A DNA stretch of 64,000 bases from Lyophyllum atratum (GCA_014905825.1 JACGCN010000076.1:61585-125584), one strand, 5' to 3'. Shown: positions 1 to 10,912, numbered from the stretch's first letter. A program made the numbers and translations. Notes: generated from the sequence alone by a model not told the origin.

Positions 1-61
1 CTCGACATGCGTCGGAGGTCGCAGCTCCCACGGCACCGTTCGCTACAAGTATGCATTAACA

Positions 62-331
62 TTAAAATAGACCACCGTAGAGGCGTGGCTGACGGTGTGC
101 ATTAGGATTCGGATCCTGGAGCATTTGTATGATGTGCGCCACGTGTTCACGACGATTGCGGAATTGATCTTGCCGAAAAAAGGGCGCGCCGGAGCGCGCA
201 CAACTCAGGCTGCAAGGATGTTGGCATCCTTGGGGTTGGCGCGTTAAGACATTGGCTACATATTTGACCATCGGGTCAAATATTGCAATGATCACCACAA
301 CGGTGTCTAAGCAACTTGAAGCGATAGACAC
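62..331 (-). pseudogene. Fragment of a small paralogous protein (copy 1)
   Basis: An open minus-strand frame whose second half aligns with the frame at 390-698. Both contain a pattern of the form SCLD, then VKY.ANV, then GC.HP.SL. No ATG in good context and no splice structure could be fixed, and no known domain is recognised. The shared frame suggests two tandem copies of a coding exon, one of the hairpins of the region lying over the GC.HP codons. It could be chance conservation inside a DNA repeat, because the nucleotide sequence itself is duplicated. Confidence 0.25.
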
Positions 332-815
332 GACGGGTATAGTGGTGTCTGGCGTTTCCTGTTGGAATACTTCTTTTTTCTTAGGATGTTTACATCCTGA
401 TGAGAAGCGAGGTACCTCGTGGTATCTTCCCGGCAGCTTGAAGTTGCCGGGAAGACCTCACACAGTCCAACTGGAATGTCGTGCTGCCCGATGTCTCGTT
501 TGCTGCGATGATGTTGGCGGCAATTCCGCAGTTCAAGCAGCTGGATTCAGCAACGCGCCGTCCGAGACTCCCAGGATGTTTACATCCTGGTGCGTACCGC
601 GAGCAGACATTGGCTGCATATTTGACCAGCGCGTCAACTATTACGATCGGTACTGTGGCGAGGTCCAAGCAACTTGGAACGATAGACACGACGTGCATAG
701 TGGCATTTGGCGTTTCCTATTTGCACACTTATTTTTCTCTTAGGATTTTTACATCCTGTGGGGTGGCGAGGGACCTCGCGGTATCTTCCCGGCAGCTTGA
801 AGCTGCCGGGAAGAA
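213..815. repeat. Two diverged direct repeats, each carrying short palindromes
   Basis: Bases 213-456 and 571-815 are diverged copies of one unit of about 245 bp. Each unit begins with an AGGATG..CATCCT hairpin (213-232 and 571-590), has a second such hairpin later (382-398 and 741-758), then a GCGAGG..CCTCGC palindrome, and ends in a CTTCCCGGCA..TGCCGGGAAG hairpin (426-454 and 785-813). The last hairpin of copy 2 has two 14-base arms around a single central G. Copy 1 carries one mismatch in it. Hairpin positions are better kept than the sequence between them. Confidence 0.75.
390..698 (-). pseudogene. Fragment of a small paralogous protein (copy 2)
   Basis: Second copy of the exon-like frame described at 62-331. 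The two share the SCLD, VKY.ANV and GC.HP.SL positions with substitutions in between, about what a duplicated and diverging exon would show. Function unknown. The hairpin at 571-590 lies within this frame. Confidence 0.25.
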
Positions 816-1224
816 GATACTGTTCCGGAAAAACTCAAAAATGTTCAAGACCCGTGCGACATTGCGTACACTTCTACCGTCTCAACCCAGGGCACCAATG
901 ACCTACCATGGTGTTAGGTGTTTCCCGCGTTCGAACCGTTCTGATTCGTCGGATATTACATCGACATGCAGATTTTCTCCCGGCAGTTCGGGGGGTCCGA
1001 GTACCCGCTCAACCTCTGTCCAGAGTATGGACGATAGAGATGGGGATGGATAGATAGCTAGACAATGTTCGGTTAATTCTCTACTCCGTCGGGCCAGAGA
1101 GGCCCTCTATTTACACGTTCCTCTTGTCCAACGCAGAGTACTCTTGCGTAGGAGATACTCAGGTCCTTTCTGTTTCTGAGACGAGCACGGTCCGCGCCGC
1201 GTCATCAGCTGGAGCCATTGGGAC

Positions 1225-1276
1225 CGTGAGTCTTCTAGAGCCTTCCGGATCGTGGGTCTTCTAGAGCCTTCCGGAC
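1225..1276. repeat. 26-bp sequence repeated twice in tandem
   Basis: The sequence TCTTCTAGAGCCTTCCGGA occurs twice with a 26-bp period. It lies in otherwise featureless sequence between 833 and 1278, where no gene was found. Confidence 0.7.
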
Positions 1277-1278
1277 GT

Positions 1279-1547
1279 CTAAACTTGACAACCTCGTTCT
1301 GCATTCAACCCTGAGCCACCGACATGGTAGCGATGAGACGAGAACTCCTGGGGTCGGTTGAGGGCGATCCAGGCACCGCACGGGACCAGCCGGAGTGCGA
1401 TGATGCCTATCGGATGGCTAGCGGCCGCGTATTCGGGATCGGTGGCTAAGTCATCGAAGAATCCCACTTACGGGGTTTTCCTTCCAGAGGAACGTCAAGC
1501 GCATGGCCTGCATCCCGCAGAATAATTTCCAGCACTACTTCATCCAT
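1279..1547 (-). pseudogene. Unidentified protein fragment with one frame break
   Basis: A minus-strand ATG at 1547 opens a 25-codon frame (MDEVVLEIILRDAGHALD) that ends at a GTAAGT. The natural-looking continuation (DPEYAAASHPIGIIALRL) is in another frame starting only about 26 bases later, too close for an intron. A TATAAT-like stretch lies about 30 bases upstream of the ATG. Either a one-base change has broken the gene or an intron with an unseen acceptor is used. No family recognised. Confidence 0.35.
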
Positions 1548-1589
1548 GGTCGATTTGTTGGAAAGCCAGCATTATACCGAGGTGTGGGT

Positions 1590-2226
1590 GGTCAACGACG
1601 GCGGCGCCGACAGGGCGTAGGCGTAGGGAGGGGGCGCCGGCAGGAAAATATCAGAGTTGGTAGATAGCCATCAATGAAAGAACAGCTCTCATACATATTC
1701 ATACATTCGAGTGAAAGTATTTCCCGTGCCTTAATACGAGTGATCCTCCAGAAGACGTGTAGGCCCACTGCACCGTCCTCTTCGTGAGCCACTTCCTGAA
1801 TTGGCTCGACTGCAGTCATAGCAGCTGCACGCCTTCGGCTCGCTGAACGGATGGTGCCTACTGTGATCAATTTTCACACGGAGCACAGAATCCAGACTGC
1901 CAGTATCTGCACAAGGTGAAAACGGTTGTATGACCCTACATAGCCGGCTGCTTTACGGTGGTTGAAACTGCGAAGTGAGACGCGAAATCAAGAGAGCCAT
2001 CAATGAAAGAAGATTTCCATCCTCAGAGTGGCGAGATTCTTCGGAGGCCTTGAGCAACAGTTTGCGTAGCAGCGCACCTGTCAAAAGGCACGGCATATCC
2101 GTTCACTCGAGTGTATGAGGTTTTGTATGAGAGTTGTTCTTACAATTGACGGTTATCTACCGAATCGTATGTCCTCCTGTCGGAGACGCCTGCCGGCGCC
2201 GCCGCCGACCTCCCACGCCTCCGTAT
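1590..2226. mobile_element. Fold-back element with about 110-bp inverted arms
   Basis: Sequence at 1590-1715 reappears in reverse complement at 2101-2226. Both arms hold GGCGCCGGCAGG, then a GGTAGATA.CC block, then an ACTCTCATAC-like block, and end in ACTCGAGTGAA. The interior (about 385 bp) has no clear coding frame and includes another copy of the GAGAGCCATCAATGAAAGAA-like block at about 1994. Long imperfect arms with little interior fit a fold-back or MITE-like element. No target-site duplication was identified. Confidence 0.5.
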
Positions 2227-2334
2227 AGTGTTGGTATCATGTATCATCACATCTTCCAATAATGCCTCCCAGAAAGGGATAAAGAATGTCAGGCGGAGTA
2301 CCGTGTTGAGTATGTGTCTCGTTGGCGGGAACGA

Positions 2335-2865
2335 AGTCAATGATGAATAAGATGTTGTCCTATTCAGCTAGCGACAGAGAAAGACTATGTACTCGTAGCT
2401 CACTTGAGAAAGCTAGGTGTCTGAATAAGCAACAGCGTAAGCGTTGTCCTGATATATATCACGAATTTCCGTGTACCGCATCAGTTCCGTATACCACATC
2501 ACACGATATCACTCACTATGTCGAGAGATTTCCTTTATCCGTCCTCACGGAGGGAGTGAGCAGCCTCTTTCCAAGTTATCCTCGCGCCTCCCTCTATCTA
2601 TGACATCTTGTCTAGCGACGATACACTGGACACTACTTCAAAATACCACTTTTCTTAACAAGCGTCTTCTGAAGCAGAGCGAGTGACTGCCCATGTAACC
2701 AGGCGAGTGATCGCTAATGCAAGCCTCGTGGCGTGTCCATGGCCGGTGCCGAGGGCAGCCGGTCAGCGGAAACCCTTTCTCTATATAGGGGTAAGGGTGG
2801 CAGTACGACTCTCCCGTCTCCAGGTGGCGGTAGCGAACGATGACATGCAGGAGAGTTTTCACTAG
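2335..2865 (-). mobile_element. Copia LTR-derived repeat R1, copy 1 (inverted relative to 30.6-31.2 kb)
   Basis: Bases 2335-2420 are the reverse complement of the tail that follows the LTR body at 30372-30460. Bases 2440-2860 read like the LTR body (ATCACGAATTTCCGTGTACC) and then a GTCCATGGCCGGTGCC block. The same order, in opposite orientation, is found at 30655-31180, so these are two copies of one block of about 530 bp. The sequence is much decayed and no protein is encoded. Confidence 0.5.
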
Positions 2866-2951
2866 AATGTTTCCAGTTTGGGACGGTCGGAGGTGACAAT
2901 GCCCCTAGTGTTATGTATTCGTTCGACTACTATCCAGAGTGCGCTGACCAG

Positions 2952-3503
2952 TGTTCTACATACACAGACCCTCCGACCGACCGACCTGACCTTGCTAGAC
3001 TCGGTCGGCCCACGTCGGCCGACGTTGGGATAACTGAAAAGCTTATCAGCCGTGAGTTTTTCTGTCATAGTTATGCCTGCGGAATGTGTCCATGACGACC
3101 GCAGCAATACTGAAAGTGCTGGGCGTCCGGAATGTTACTCTAATTGTCACAGAAATGCTGGCAAACCACAGAAATGCTGGCAGAGAAAGCATTAGCACGT
3201 GATGAACTAGAGGCTGTGGAATGTCTCAAAATCTGGCAGAGGGATGGAATGATTGCGGCAACTCAGGCAGATGTGCAGGAAACTTAGGAGATGTTGGCCG
3301 TGGTATGCGAGCAGGATCTGGTGTACAATAAATGATTGTAGAGATTACAAACTCCAACGTGTTTTCTATCTTAGCCCGACTTACTTTTTTTAGTTGGGAT
3401 ATATCGCGACTGACCAGACCGGACTTGTCTCAAGCCGGGATATATCCAGACCGACCAGACCATACCCAAGTTTGGTCGGGACTAGTTTATGTAGAACACT
3501 AGT
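2952..3503. mobile_element. Inverted-repeat element with CAGTGTTCTACATA termini, copy 1
   Basis: The left end (CAGTGTTCTACATACACAGA) returns in reverse complement at the right end (TATGTAGAACACTAG), and both ends continue inward with GGTCGG-type sequence. The interior has GGTCGGCCGACGT-like palindromic stretches. A second copy is at 10913-11311. Size (about 550 bp), matched termini and lack of a coding frame fit a non-autonomous DNA transposon; the CAGTG terminus resembles hAT elements, which is inference only. Confidence 0.55.
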
Positions 3504-3526
3504 TCTGGGCGCGGAGCTGGGCGAGG

Positions 3527-5010
3527 AGGTGGGCGAAGATACTCTCTCGGTGGCAGGACGAGCAAGACGAGCAAGACGAGCAAGACGAGCAAGACGAGCA
3601 AGACGAGCCAGACGAGCAAGACGAGCAAGACGAGCAAGACACGCAGGACAAGCGGGACCAGCAATACAAGCAAGACAAGCAGGACAAGCTGGACAAGCAG
3701 CTGGGCGAAGAGGCTATTTCTGTAGCCGGGCGAGAAGGACGAGTTGCAGGAGTAGAACAAATGAGGAGATTCTTTTCTTCGGCAAATGGAGTACTTGGTC
3801 CACGTGAGCGACAGCGCAATCTCGCTAGATCCAGAGAGTCATATCTTAGTCGAATGTGGGGATGCATCCAAGGTAGCTAGAGAGCAATTCCACGGAGGGT
3901 CCCAGGATAACTGTGCATGTGCGAGGGACGCCGGGGGGTAAGGTGTGGTAAGGGCAGACGGTATATGACATTGTGAGTAGATGGAGGAGCTGACGGTTGG
4001 CGAGTGGCAGTGTCGAGAGAGAATACAATGTCAGCAGTAGTTTCATGACGGCAGCAACAGCAGGGTCAGTAGCAGTAGGGGCGTTACACGCGGCTGGCAC
4101 AGCAGGGACAGACGGTAGAATGAAAGATCTTTTTCGCGACCAGACGGGCTGGGCAAGGAGGCGCTTTCTGCGGTAGAACGTGTAGGACGAGTAAGAGGAC
4201 GAGGACGAGGAGGATGCGCAGGGCGAGGAGACTCCTCTGCAGCAGGACGAGAAGTACAAGGAGGAACAGCTGGACGGGGAGGGCGGGGAGACCTTTTACG
4301 CGGTTGGGGGGACAGCGCAGGGTGGCTGTTTTCCTAGCAACACGAGCTGGGTGAGGGGCTTTCCGCAGCAGGAAACCAGGCCTAACGATAACAGGTAGAA
4401 CGAGGAATACCTAGAATGAAGAGGCCGGGGGAGGCGAGGAGGGCTAGAAGGGCGAGAAGGGCGAGTAGGGCGAGGAAGGCGAGGAGGGCGAGGACGCAAT
4501 TTCAGCGGCAGGACGAGCAGGCCGAGAAGACGGCCGAAGATGCGCTAAACGGTGAAAAAAAGAAGGGCGGGAAAAACAGAGAGAGATCGAATCCAGGGTG
4601 ATGCCAGCGGGATATTTGTTCGTCCTATTTCTTTGCCCAATTTGCTGGGTGACGTCAGCATGGCACGGTCCGAAGGTTAAGCGCCAACTATTACGTGTGG
4701 CAAGAAAGATATTCTCTGTCACCTATCATACCAGAGCAATGTCGCGGGCCGGTGTCACAGACCTACTAGGTATCGGCAGTGAGGAGTTGCGGGAACATTT
4801 CGAAGCCGCGGAAGACCCCAGGGAACACTACGAGGGCGCCCAAGAGTTGAGGGAGCCAGGCGACGGCGCGGAAGAGTTGAGGGACGGCTAATCAAGGGCG
4901 AGGCTGGTGAAGAGATGACCGTAGAACGAGGAATGCGTAGGATGATGATGCGGGGGAAAGCGACGAGGGCAAGAAGAGCGAGGTGAGCGAAGACACCATT
5001 TCCGCGGCAG
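3527..5010. repeat. Low-complexity degenerate array (GAC/GAG/GGC-rich)
   Basis: Bases 3548-3660 are a 9-bp tandem repeat (GACGAGCAA, about a dozen units), open in several frames (ARR, DEQ). Around it a longer motif reading like LGEEAISVAGR recurs, at about 3527, 3702, 4150, 4487 and 4990. The block resembles an expanded coding repeat that has lost its frame. A long frame at 3394-3807 is probably a product of the repeat and not a gene. Confidence 0.6.
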
Positions 5011-5215
5011 GGCTATCTACGGTTATGCCAGCGGGGTATTCGTTCGTCCAATGTTTTGAGACGATATTCTGGGTGACGTGAGCATGACACGGTCAAAAGG
5101 TTAAAAGCCAGCTATCACTTGTGGCAAGAAACATATTCGTCTCTCACCTATCATCAGAGTAATGTCGCGAACCGGTGTCCCGAACTACTATGTATCAGCA
5201 GTGACGAGTTGACAG
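4598..5215. repeat. Pair of 190-bp direct repeats
   Basis: Bases 4598-4790 and 5030-5215 are diverged direct copies (ATGCCAGCGGGATATT and ATGCCAGCGGGGTATT, then GGTTAA and TGTGGCAAGAAA blocks in the same order), about 430 bp apart and separated by low-complexity sequence. Confidence 0.65.
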
Positions 5216-5728
5216 CACGGCGATTCCGAGGCAGTGGCCTAGTCAACGGTGCGGAAGAGTTGATGGAGCATTGCGGGGCCTCGGAAGAGTTGAGGGAACG
5301 GGCCAGTCAAGGGCTAGGGTAGCGAAGAGTCCAGGGAGCAGGGCGACGGCGCGGCAGAGCCCAGGAAACAAGGCGAGGGCCTCGAAGAGTTCAGAGAGCC
5401 CGATCAGGACGCGAAAACATTGAAGGGACGGGTACTGCAGGATGAGGCTGGGGAAGTTTCGAGGTAACGGGCCAGTTGAGGGCCAGGGGGGAGAAGAGCT
5501 CAGAGAGCGAGGCTAAGCGATGGAAGAGTCAGGTCGCGGAAGAATGGAAGGTACGGATACTCAAGGGCGAGGCTGGGGAAGATTCGAGGTAACGGGCCAG
5601 TCAAGGGTGAGGCTGGGGAAGTGTTGAGGGAACCGGCCAGTTGAGGACGAGGGCGCAGAAAAGCTCAGAGAGCGAGGTAAAGCCCCGGAACAGTCGAGTG
5701 GCGGAAGAGGTGAGCTAGCGGACGGGGT
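5216..5728. repeat. Degenerate GGGCGAGG / AGAGTTGAGGG tandem array
   Basis: Irregular tandem repeats of about 25-60 bp built on GGGCGAGGCTGGGGAAG. The same type of array, followed by a related gene remnant, occurs at 16985-17640, so the array and its flank were duplicated together. Confidence 0.6.
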
Positions 5729-5992
5729 TTAGATACTGCCATTTTCCAGATACGCCAATGCAAGCTGTGAAAAAATCGAAGACCCACCGATATCCGTGTA
5801 TGTTTTGTCCAAAAGCTGCCCAACGAATGTCTGCACACCCCCTCTGACCTTGTTCTCACGGAATATGGTAGGGAGGATGCGTTCATACGCTCCGGACTCA
5901 CTCGACGCGACAACGCCGCAAGTATGATACACGCAGTCGAGCACGTTCGCAGAGAACTTTGTTTTCCTGATAGATTTTAGCCTAAAGTTCAA
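5729..5992 (-). CDS. Hypothetical protein exon (copy of the remnant at 17.7-17.9 kb)
   Basis: An open minus-strand frame of 87 codons containing KTKFSANVLDCVYHTCG, then FRENKVRGGVQTFVGQLL, and ending ALAYLENGSI. Related sequence at 17690-17890 keeps several positions but carries stop codons, so this is the better preserved copy. No intron or upstream ATG could be fixed; it may be the last exon of a longer gene. No family recognised. Confidence 0.35.
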   Translation of the reverse strand: MNFRLKSIRKTKFSANVLDCVYHTCGVVASSESGAYERILPTIFRENKVRGGVQTFVGQLLDKTYTDIGGSSIFSQLALAYLENGSI

Positions 5993-6214
5993 TGAATCTC
6001 ACGAGTACGACTATCGGGTTCACTCAGTTGAAGAGAAGTAGCTTCGCGCTGACTATGAGAGTTCATAGGGCCGGTAGAAAGAATCTTGAGGAAACCCAAC
6101 CAGTGATCATCCAGACATCATGCAAACACATACCAGTTCACCCACCAGCCGTATTCTTGAACTGACAAGACCGAGACCTGGCCTCACTACAAACGATGGA
6201 TGTAAGTGGTGTAG

Positions 6215-6800
6215 TTACATGCCATCCTTGCTGTGCTCTTCGTTCTCGTCGATGTCCAAGTCACTATCGCTGTTGTGATGCAATCTGACAGGCAATTCGG
6301 TCGGTGTATCGGATTCGCTCACGTACTTCGTCTTTGTCGCCTTTTTGGTGCACTGGTTGATGGTCACGTTGTCGGAGCGCGTAAGGAGCATGTCGTTGGG
6401 AGACATTAAATTTGGCGATAGAAGGACACCTCCGATCGCGGGAATGGTGGATGTCCACGGTTCGTGAGCTTCGAGGAGTCAACAACTCGCGTGTACACGT
6501 GTGTTAGTAAGTGGCAGGAACTGGAGCTTCTATGGTGCAGAGAGATGGTTTCTAGAATGGGGACGTACAGATTGGCACCGATGCCAAGTGGACTCTGTGG
6601 GAAGAGATCGAATCGTTCTTTGCACAGGCTAAGTGCCTGATACTTGTTGGATGCTGGCTGTGTTGTGGCGAGGTGTAGTCGCCGTTGTCCGTGGTGTCGG
6701 CCGCATCATCGTCGAGATACATGGCGTCGCTCAGCTGAGAATCGTGACCGTCGTATCCGTCGGCCCGGACGACGTCGTGGAACGTCCTCTTGATCGGCAT
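6215..6800 (-). pseudogene. Family A1 gene, copy 1 (broken)
   Basis: First of three tandem relatives on the minus strand. It starts MPIKRTFHDVVRADGYD, like the MPPKRKF and MTIKRKF starts of the other two, and ends in the same acidic tail (DSDLDIDENEEHSKDGM). Compared with the intact copy at 7298-7858 it lacks one A in a CAACAAGTATC stretch, which shifts the frame. Its intron acceptor is altered from ACACAG to ACACAC. A further shift lies between the VVDSSKLTNR and SPNDMLL parts. At least three separate lesions make it a pseudogene. Confidence 0.65.
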
Positions 6801-7297
6801 TGTTGAGAGGAGGTAGAAGGTGTGGCTTTGTTTGTCGCCGACGTTGGTAGTTGGAGGGACGTTGGGGAAGGAACGGTGATTCGGGTGTGGGTGGGGGGGG
6901 GGGATGGTGATTAAAGTTTAGGTGGGGGGATGAACCGTGGGTGTCGTGACGATGGTACGCGTCAAGGTGAAGAATCAGAATCTACAGCAGCCTCACGAAA
7001 CTGATCGCGATTGCATACAACGGAAGCCGATTGCGTTCTGCGCCACTTCGCATTTGTATTCCCCACATCCCGGTTCCTTTATACGTCACTACATCTGATC
7101 ATCGGCTTGGAATTCACTCGATTGAAGACAACAGGCTTTGAAGTTATAGTGAACTAGGGAATGGAGATTCAATTCGAAACTACAGTGTAAAACACCCACA
7201 TATCCGCCTACAAGTTTCCAAGTTTGCGAAACAGCACCAACGAGATCCAACCATCCTGACCCGAGGCAATTGAAGGAGATCAATGAAAACGATGCGT
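6801..7297. other. Intergenic segment shared by the A-family copies
   Basis: The flank 3' of each A-family gene (6990-7297, 8150-8500, 9500-9830, and 52340-52480 near a further copy) is itself conserved: a CGCGATTG block, CCGATTGCGTTCTGC, then ATTCACTCGATTGAAGACA. The tandem array therefore arose by duplication of gene plus flank. No separate gene is seen. Confidence 0.6.
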
Positions 7298-7858
7298 TTA
7301 CACACCCTTCGCGCCATCGTCTTCCATCTCATCGATGTCCATGTCGTTATGAACGTTCTGGGCCCAATGGACGTGAGCTTTCTGTCGCTCAGATGAGCCA
7401 TTCACCTCCTTCTTCTTCATCGTCTGGCTTGCGGGGGCGTTGAAGGTGAAGCCTTGGGGGCGAATAGGGAACACGTCGTTCGGGGACTTGAGGATCGGCA
7501 ACAGACCGTCACCACTGATCTCCGGAGTCTTGGACATCGCAGGCTTGGTAAACTTGGTGTAGTCCACCACGCGGCTGTACACCTGTGTCAGCAACTGGTA
7601 GCAACTTCAGCTTCTATGGCGCAGCCAGATTTCTCCTAGCATGGATACGTACATGTTGGTGCCGACAAAATTTGGATACTGCGTGAGTTCATCCATCATG
7701 TCGCCGGAAATGCCGCGTACTTGACACTTGACTGGACGTTCGTCGTGCGGGGTGCTTGGAGGTTCATCGTCCAGATCCATGGCGTCTGTCGGATCAGAAT
7801 GGTGATTATCGTTTCCGCCGGCTCGGAAGTCGTCGACGAACTTCCGCTTAGGCGGCAT
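7298..7858 (-). CDS. Family A1 hypothetical protein, intact two-exon copy (164 aa)
   Basis: Exon 1 is 7649-7858 (70 codons), the intron 7583-7648 (66 bp; donor GTATCC, a GCTGAC branch-like site, acceptor ACACAG) and exon 2 7298-7582 ending in TAA. The junction is phase 0 and reads NMYVYSRVVDY. The protein starts MPPKRKFVDD, has an acidic DAMDLDDE stretch near residue 30, a central SKTPEISGDG..LKSPNDVF segment shared with both neighbours, and an acidic tail (NDMDIDEMEDDG). The basic start suggests, but does not prove, a nuclear protein. No known domain is recognised. It is the only copy of the three without a frame break, so it guides interpretation of the others. Confidence 0.6.
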
Positions 7859-8524
7859 TGTAGAGATAACGTGGAGGTTGTTGATTTTGTGGTCTGTGAC
7901 TTGCGTAACTTGCGGCAGGTTGGGGGAGGAACAGTGGTGAGGGAGAAGGTGGGTGATTCAAAGCTGGGTGCAGTGATGATGGTGGGAGTTTAGGCAATGG
8001 TGGGAGTGAAGGTGGAGGTCAAGCAGGTGGGGGATCAATAGTAGGTGTTGTGATCATGGTGGGAGGGAAGATTGAGGTCAAGGAGGTTAGTGATGCAGAG
8101 CAGGTGTCATGACGACGGTGGGAGTGAAATGGAGGATAAGGATTTACTTCAGCCTCACAAAACTAATCGCGATTGTTTACAACGGAGGCCAATTGCGTTC
8201 CGCACTACCTCGCACCATCCCGCATTTGTATTCTCCAAATTGCGGGTGCTCGATTGTAGATCACTACGCTTGGTAATCGGTTTAGAATTCACTCAATTTA
8301 AAAAAAAAAACTTGCTCTGAAGTTATAGTGAACCATGGACAACAGAAGAAAATCGCGACTACAGAGAAAACACACCCAGATCTGCCTGAAAGAAACCTTT
8401 TTCGCCAACAGTGGCCGTATTCGCCAAACAACAGTCTTGCTCTCTCACCATTCAGACCCCAGGTAATCGAAAGAGATGCATGAAACTGCTGCCTTTACCC
8501 AACCTACGTGCCATCGTCTTCCGG

Positions 8525-9081
8525 CTAATCACTTTCCATCTCGTTACGACGATTGCGGAACCACTTGACGGGAATCGTGGTTGGCCAAGTTGCGACGTTC
8601 ACGTCTGTCGTCTTCATCGCCTGATTCGCGCCCGGGCTGATAGTCAAGCCTTCGAAGCAAGCAAGAAGCATGTCTTGGGGGGACTGGAAGGTCGCCAACA
8701 CAGCGTCACCACCGACCTCGGGAATGTTGCCGGTCACGGGGTTAGTGAGCTTGATGTAGTCGACAACGTGGCTGTACGTCTGCGTCATCATGTGGCACCC
8801 AAAAGTGCGTTCATGGGGTAGCGAGATGGTTTCTAGAACGGTTCCGCACGGATTGGAACCGATCGGAAGCGGATTGTGACCAAGCAGATCCATCCGATTT
8901 CCGGAGACGAAGCATGCCTGATACTTTGTGGGATGCTCGATGTGCTCCGACGCGGTGTAGGCTCGGTCGCGCGGGGTGTGGTATCTTCATCGTCGTGATC
9001 CATGGCATCGGTGGAATGAGAGTCGTGGCCATCGTATCCGCCGGCCTGGACGACCTCGACGAACTTCCTCTTGATTGTCAT
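8525..9081 (-). pseudogene. Family A1 gene, copy 3 (frameshifted)
   Basis: Starts MTIKRKFVEVVQAGGYDGHD at 9081 and ends RNRRNEMESD at 8525. Comparison with the intact copy shows exon 1 switching frame between DDEDTTPRATE and KYQACFVSGNRMDLLG, one base out. The intron position is kept (acceptor ACGCAG), but the aligned donor reads GGAACC instead of GTATCC. Exon 2 (TYSHVVDYIKLTNPVTGN) stays in frame to the stop. One frameshift and a doubtful donor suggest recent inactivation. Confidence 0.55.
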
Positions 9082-9845
9082 TCCGAGGATGAGGTGGAGG
9101 TTGTGGATGGTTTGATGGTTGACTTGCGTAATTGGCGGCGGGTTGGGGGAGGGCCGGTGGTGAGGGTAAAGGTGGGTGATTGAGAGGTGGATGTAATGTT
9201 GATTGTCGGAGTGGACGGGACTAGGGTCATCGATGTATTTCCGCATCTATGAGCCTGTTCGGACTACGGCGAGCGCCAAGAATAACACCAAACCCAATCC
9301 GTCCGCGGGTTCTGTTTTGGGCTCTCCCTCTTGCCCCAGTGGCCCAATCGATGGTGATTCTACAGACCAACAAGGTCATCATCCTGCCCCACCACCACAA
9401 CCTCTTCTATCTCTGCAAATTCATCAGCATAGAAGCAGGCGCATCACGTACTTGCCCCCATTCATTGGTGGGACTAGAGGTGGAGGTTGAAAATATACCT
9501 TAGCGCTACGAAATCCATTGCAATCGAGTGCAACAGAAGCCGATGACGTTCTGCACACCCTGGCATTTGGCTTCTCGGTCCCGTTTTCTTCATTATACAT
9601 CTCTTTGCTTGGTCATTGCTTTAGAACTCACTCGATTGAAGACAGCTGACTTGACATTTTCGATGAAAGACTGATGATGAAAGAAGCCCGGTAGTAAACA
9701 GAAAGCCACCTCAAGATCCTCCCAACAGAAGTCTTTTTCGGCATACCGTAGTCTTGAGCTGCGACTATCCAGACCCGAGGTATTCACAGTAGATTCAAGA
9801 AAATGGTAGCTTTAGTCAACCTTGCTGGTCACCTGCCCTGCATGC

Positions 9846-10573
9846 TTACCTCACCATCTTTTCGCTCTCATGGTGGTTGACGTCCTTCTCGGTACCAGAA
9901 TTCTTGTTGTCGTCCGATGTGGTCTCCAGGCTGCCGCGGTAATGCGGAAAGAACTCCAGAAGGTCCTCCACCTCGTCTCTCGTCCAGAGCAACTTGTCCC
10001 AACGCTCGCCAATACGAGATTCACTAACGCGTGTGCCAGTGAGTAGAAACAAAGAGAGTAATTTTAGTGGAGGGAGACGGTTTCTACAATTGGTACCTAC
10101 GGGAAGGCAGTGCTGGTAAGCCCGGACATGGCGATTAAATTCGACGAAGAGCCAGGGAGGCGCCATGACTGCGTTTCTCCTAGATCTGCAGTCGGCTTAG
10201 AAGTGGCGTATACGAATTTCTGAGGCACTGAGGAACCACCGAAAACTGGCAAGATTCCAGCGGCGGGGTGTGACGCCAGGCTGTTGTCGGCTTCCTCGTG
10301 CTGCTTGTTGGTTGCGCTGGCCTCTCCCTCGTGGATGGCGGACTCGTCAACCTGGCTCCCTTCGACGACGTTTCTGCTGGTGGGCTTCTGCGTCGACTTC
10401 GCTTCGACGGCCTTTTCGACGTCCTGAATCTCGCGAGGATCCACTCCGCGCATGACGGTCTGGTCGGGGCTGTCCACCTGTGCGAAATTATTTTTTTGGT
10501 AGCCTAGCATAGCCTTGAGAATGGGACTGCAATTACGTTCAACGGCAGCCCGTGCTGCTTCGCCCCACGTCAC
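9846..10573 (-). CDS. Family A2 hypothetical protein (216+ aa), relative of the copy at 52.5-53.4 kb
   Basis: Exon 1 is open from at least 10573 to 10101, the intron is 10024-10100 (77 bp; donor GTAGGT, acceptor GCGTTAG) and exon 2 is 9846-10023; the exons join in frame (ESRIGERWDKLLWTRDEVE). The true start is not resolved: no ATG lies in frame before a stop, and a GTAAGT and a CCAGCAG upstream suggest a further 5' intron. The protein is hydrophilic, with a DSPDQTVMRGVDPRE segment, a VPQKFVY motif, and a charged end (LLEFFPHYRG, then DDNKNSGTEKD). It shares its 3' flank with the A1 genes. No known domain. Confidence 0.5.
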
Positions 10574-10912
10574 ACTGAGTTTCTCGAAATCTCTGCTGGT
10601 TTGTTATTTGAGTAACGTCGGTGATTGGCTGCAGAACTCTGCCCACGAAGGAGCTGACAACCAGGTCATGAGCGACGGGACTTACGCCGTAAGGATACGG
10701 CGATATCTATCCGTTTAACAAAACAGTTAAATACTGTTCACCTTCCTACCACAACTCCCGTATCGCAGTATATCACCACCCGTTCAACGAACCCAACGTA
10801 CCTAGTCCGTCAACATCCGGCATCCCGACTGCTACCTGTACGACACAGATACAGTGTGCTGCATTTTCAACTGAACTTGCCACGTGCGGGCTCCCGGGAT
10901 TTGATAAATAGC

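Noticed and set aside
3394..3807. 137-codon Ala/Arg repeat protein
   Set aside because: The frame is created by the 9-bp repeat; other frames are equally open and there is no leader or splice evidence.
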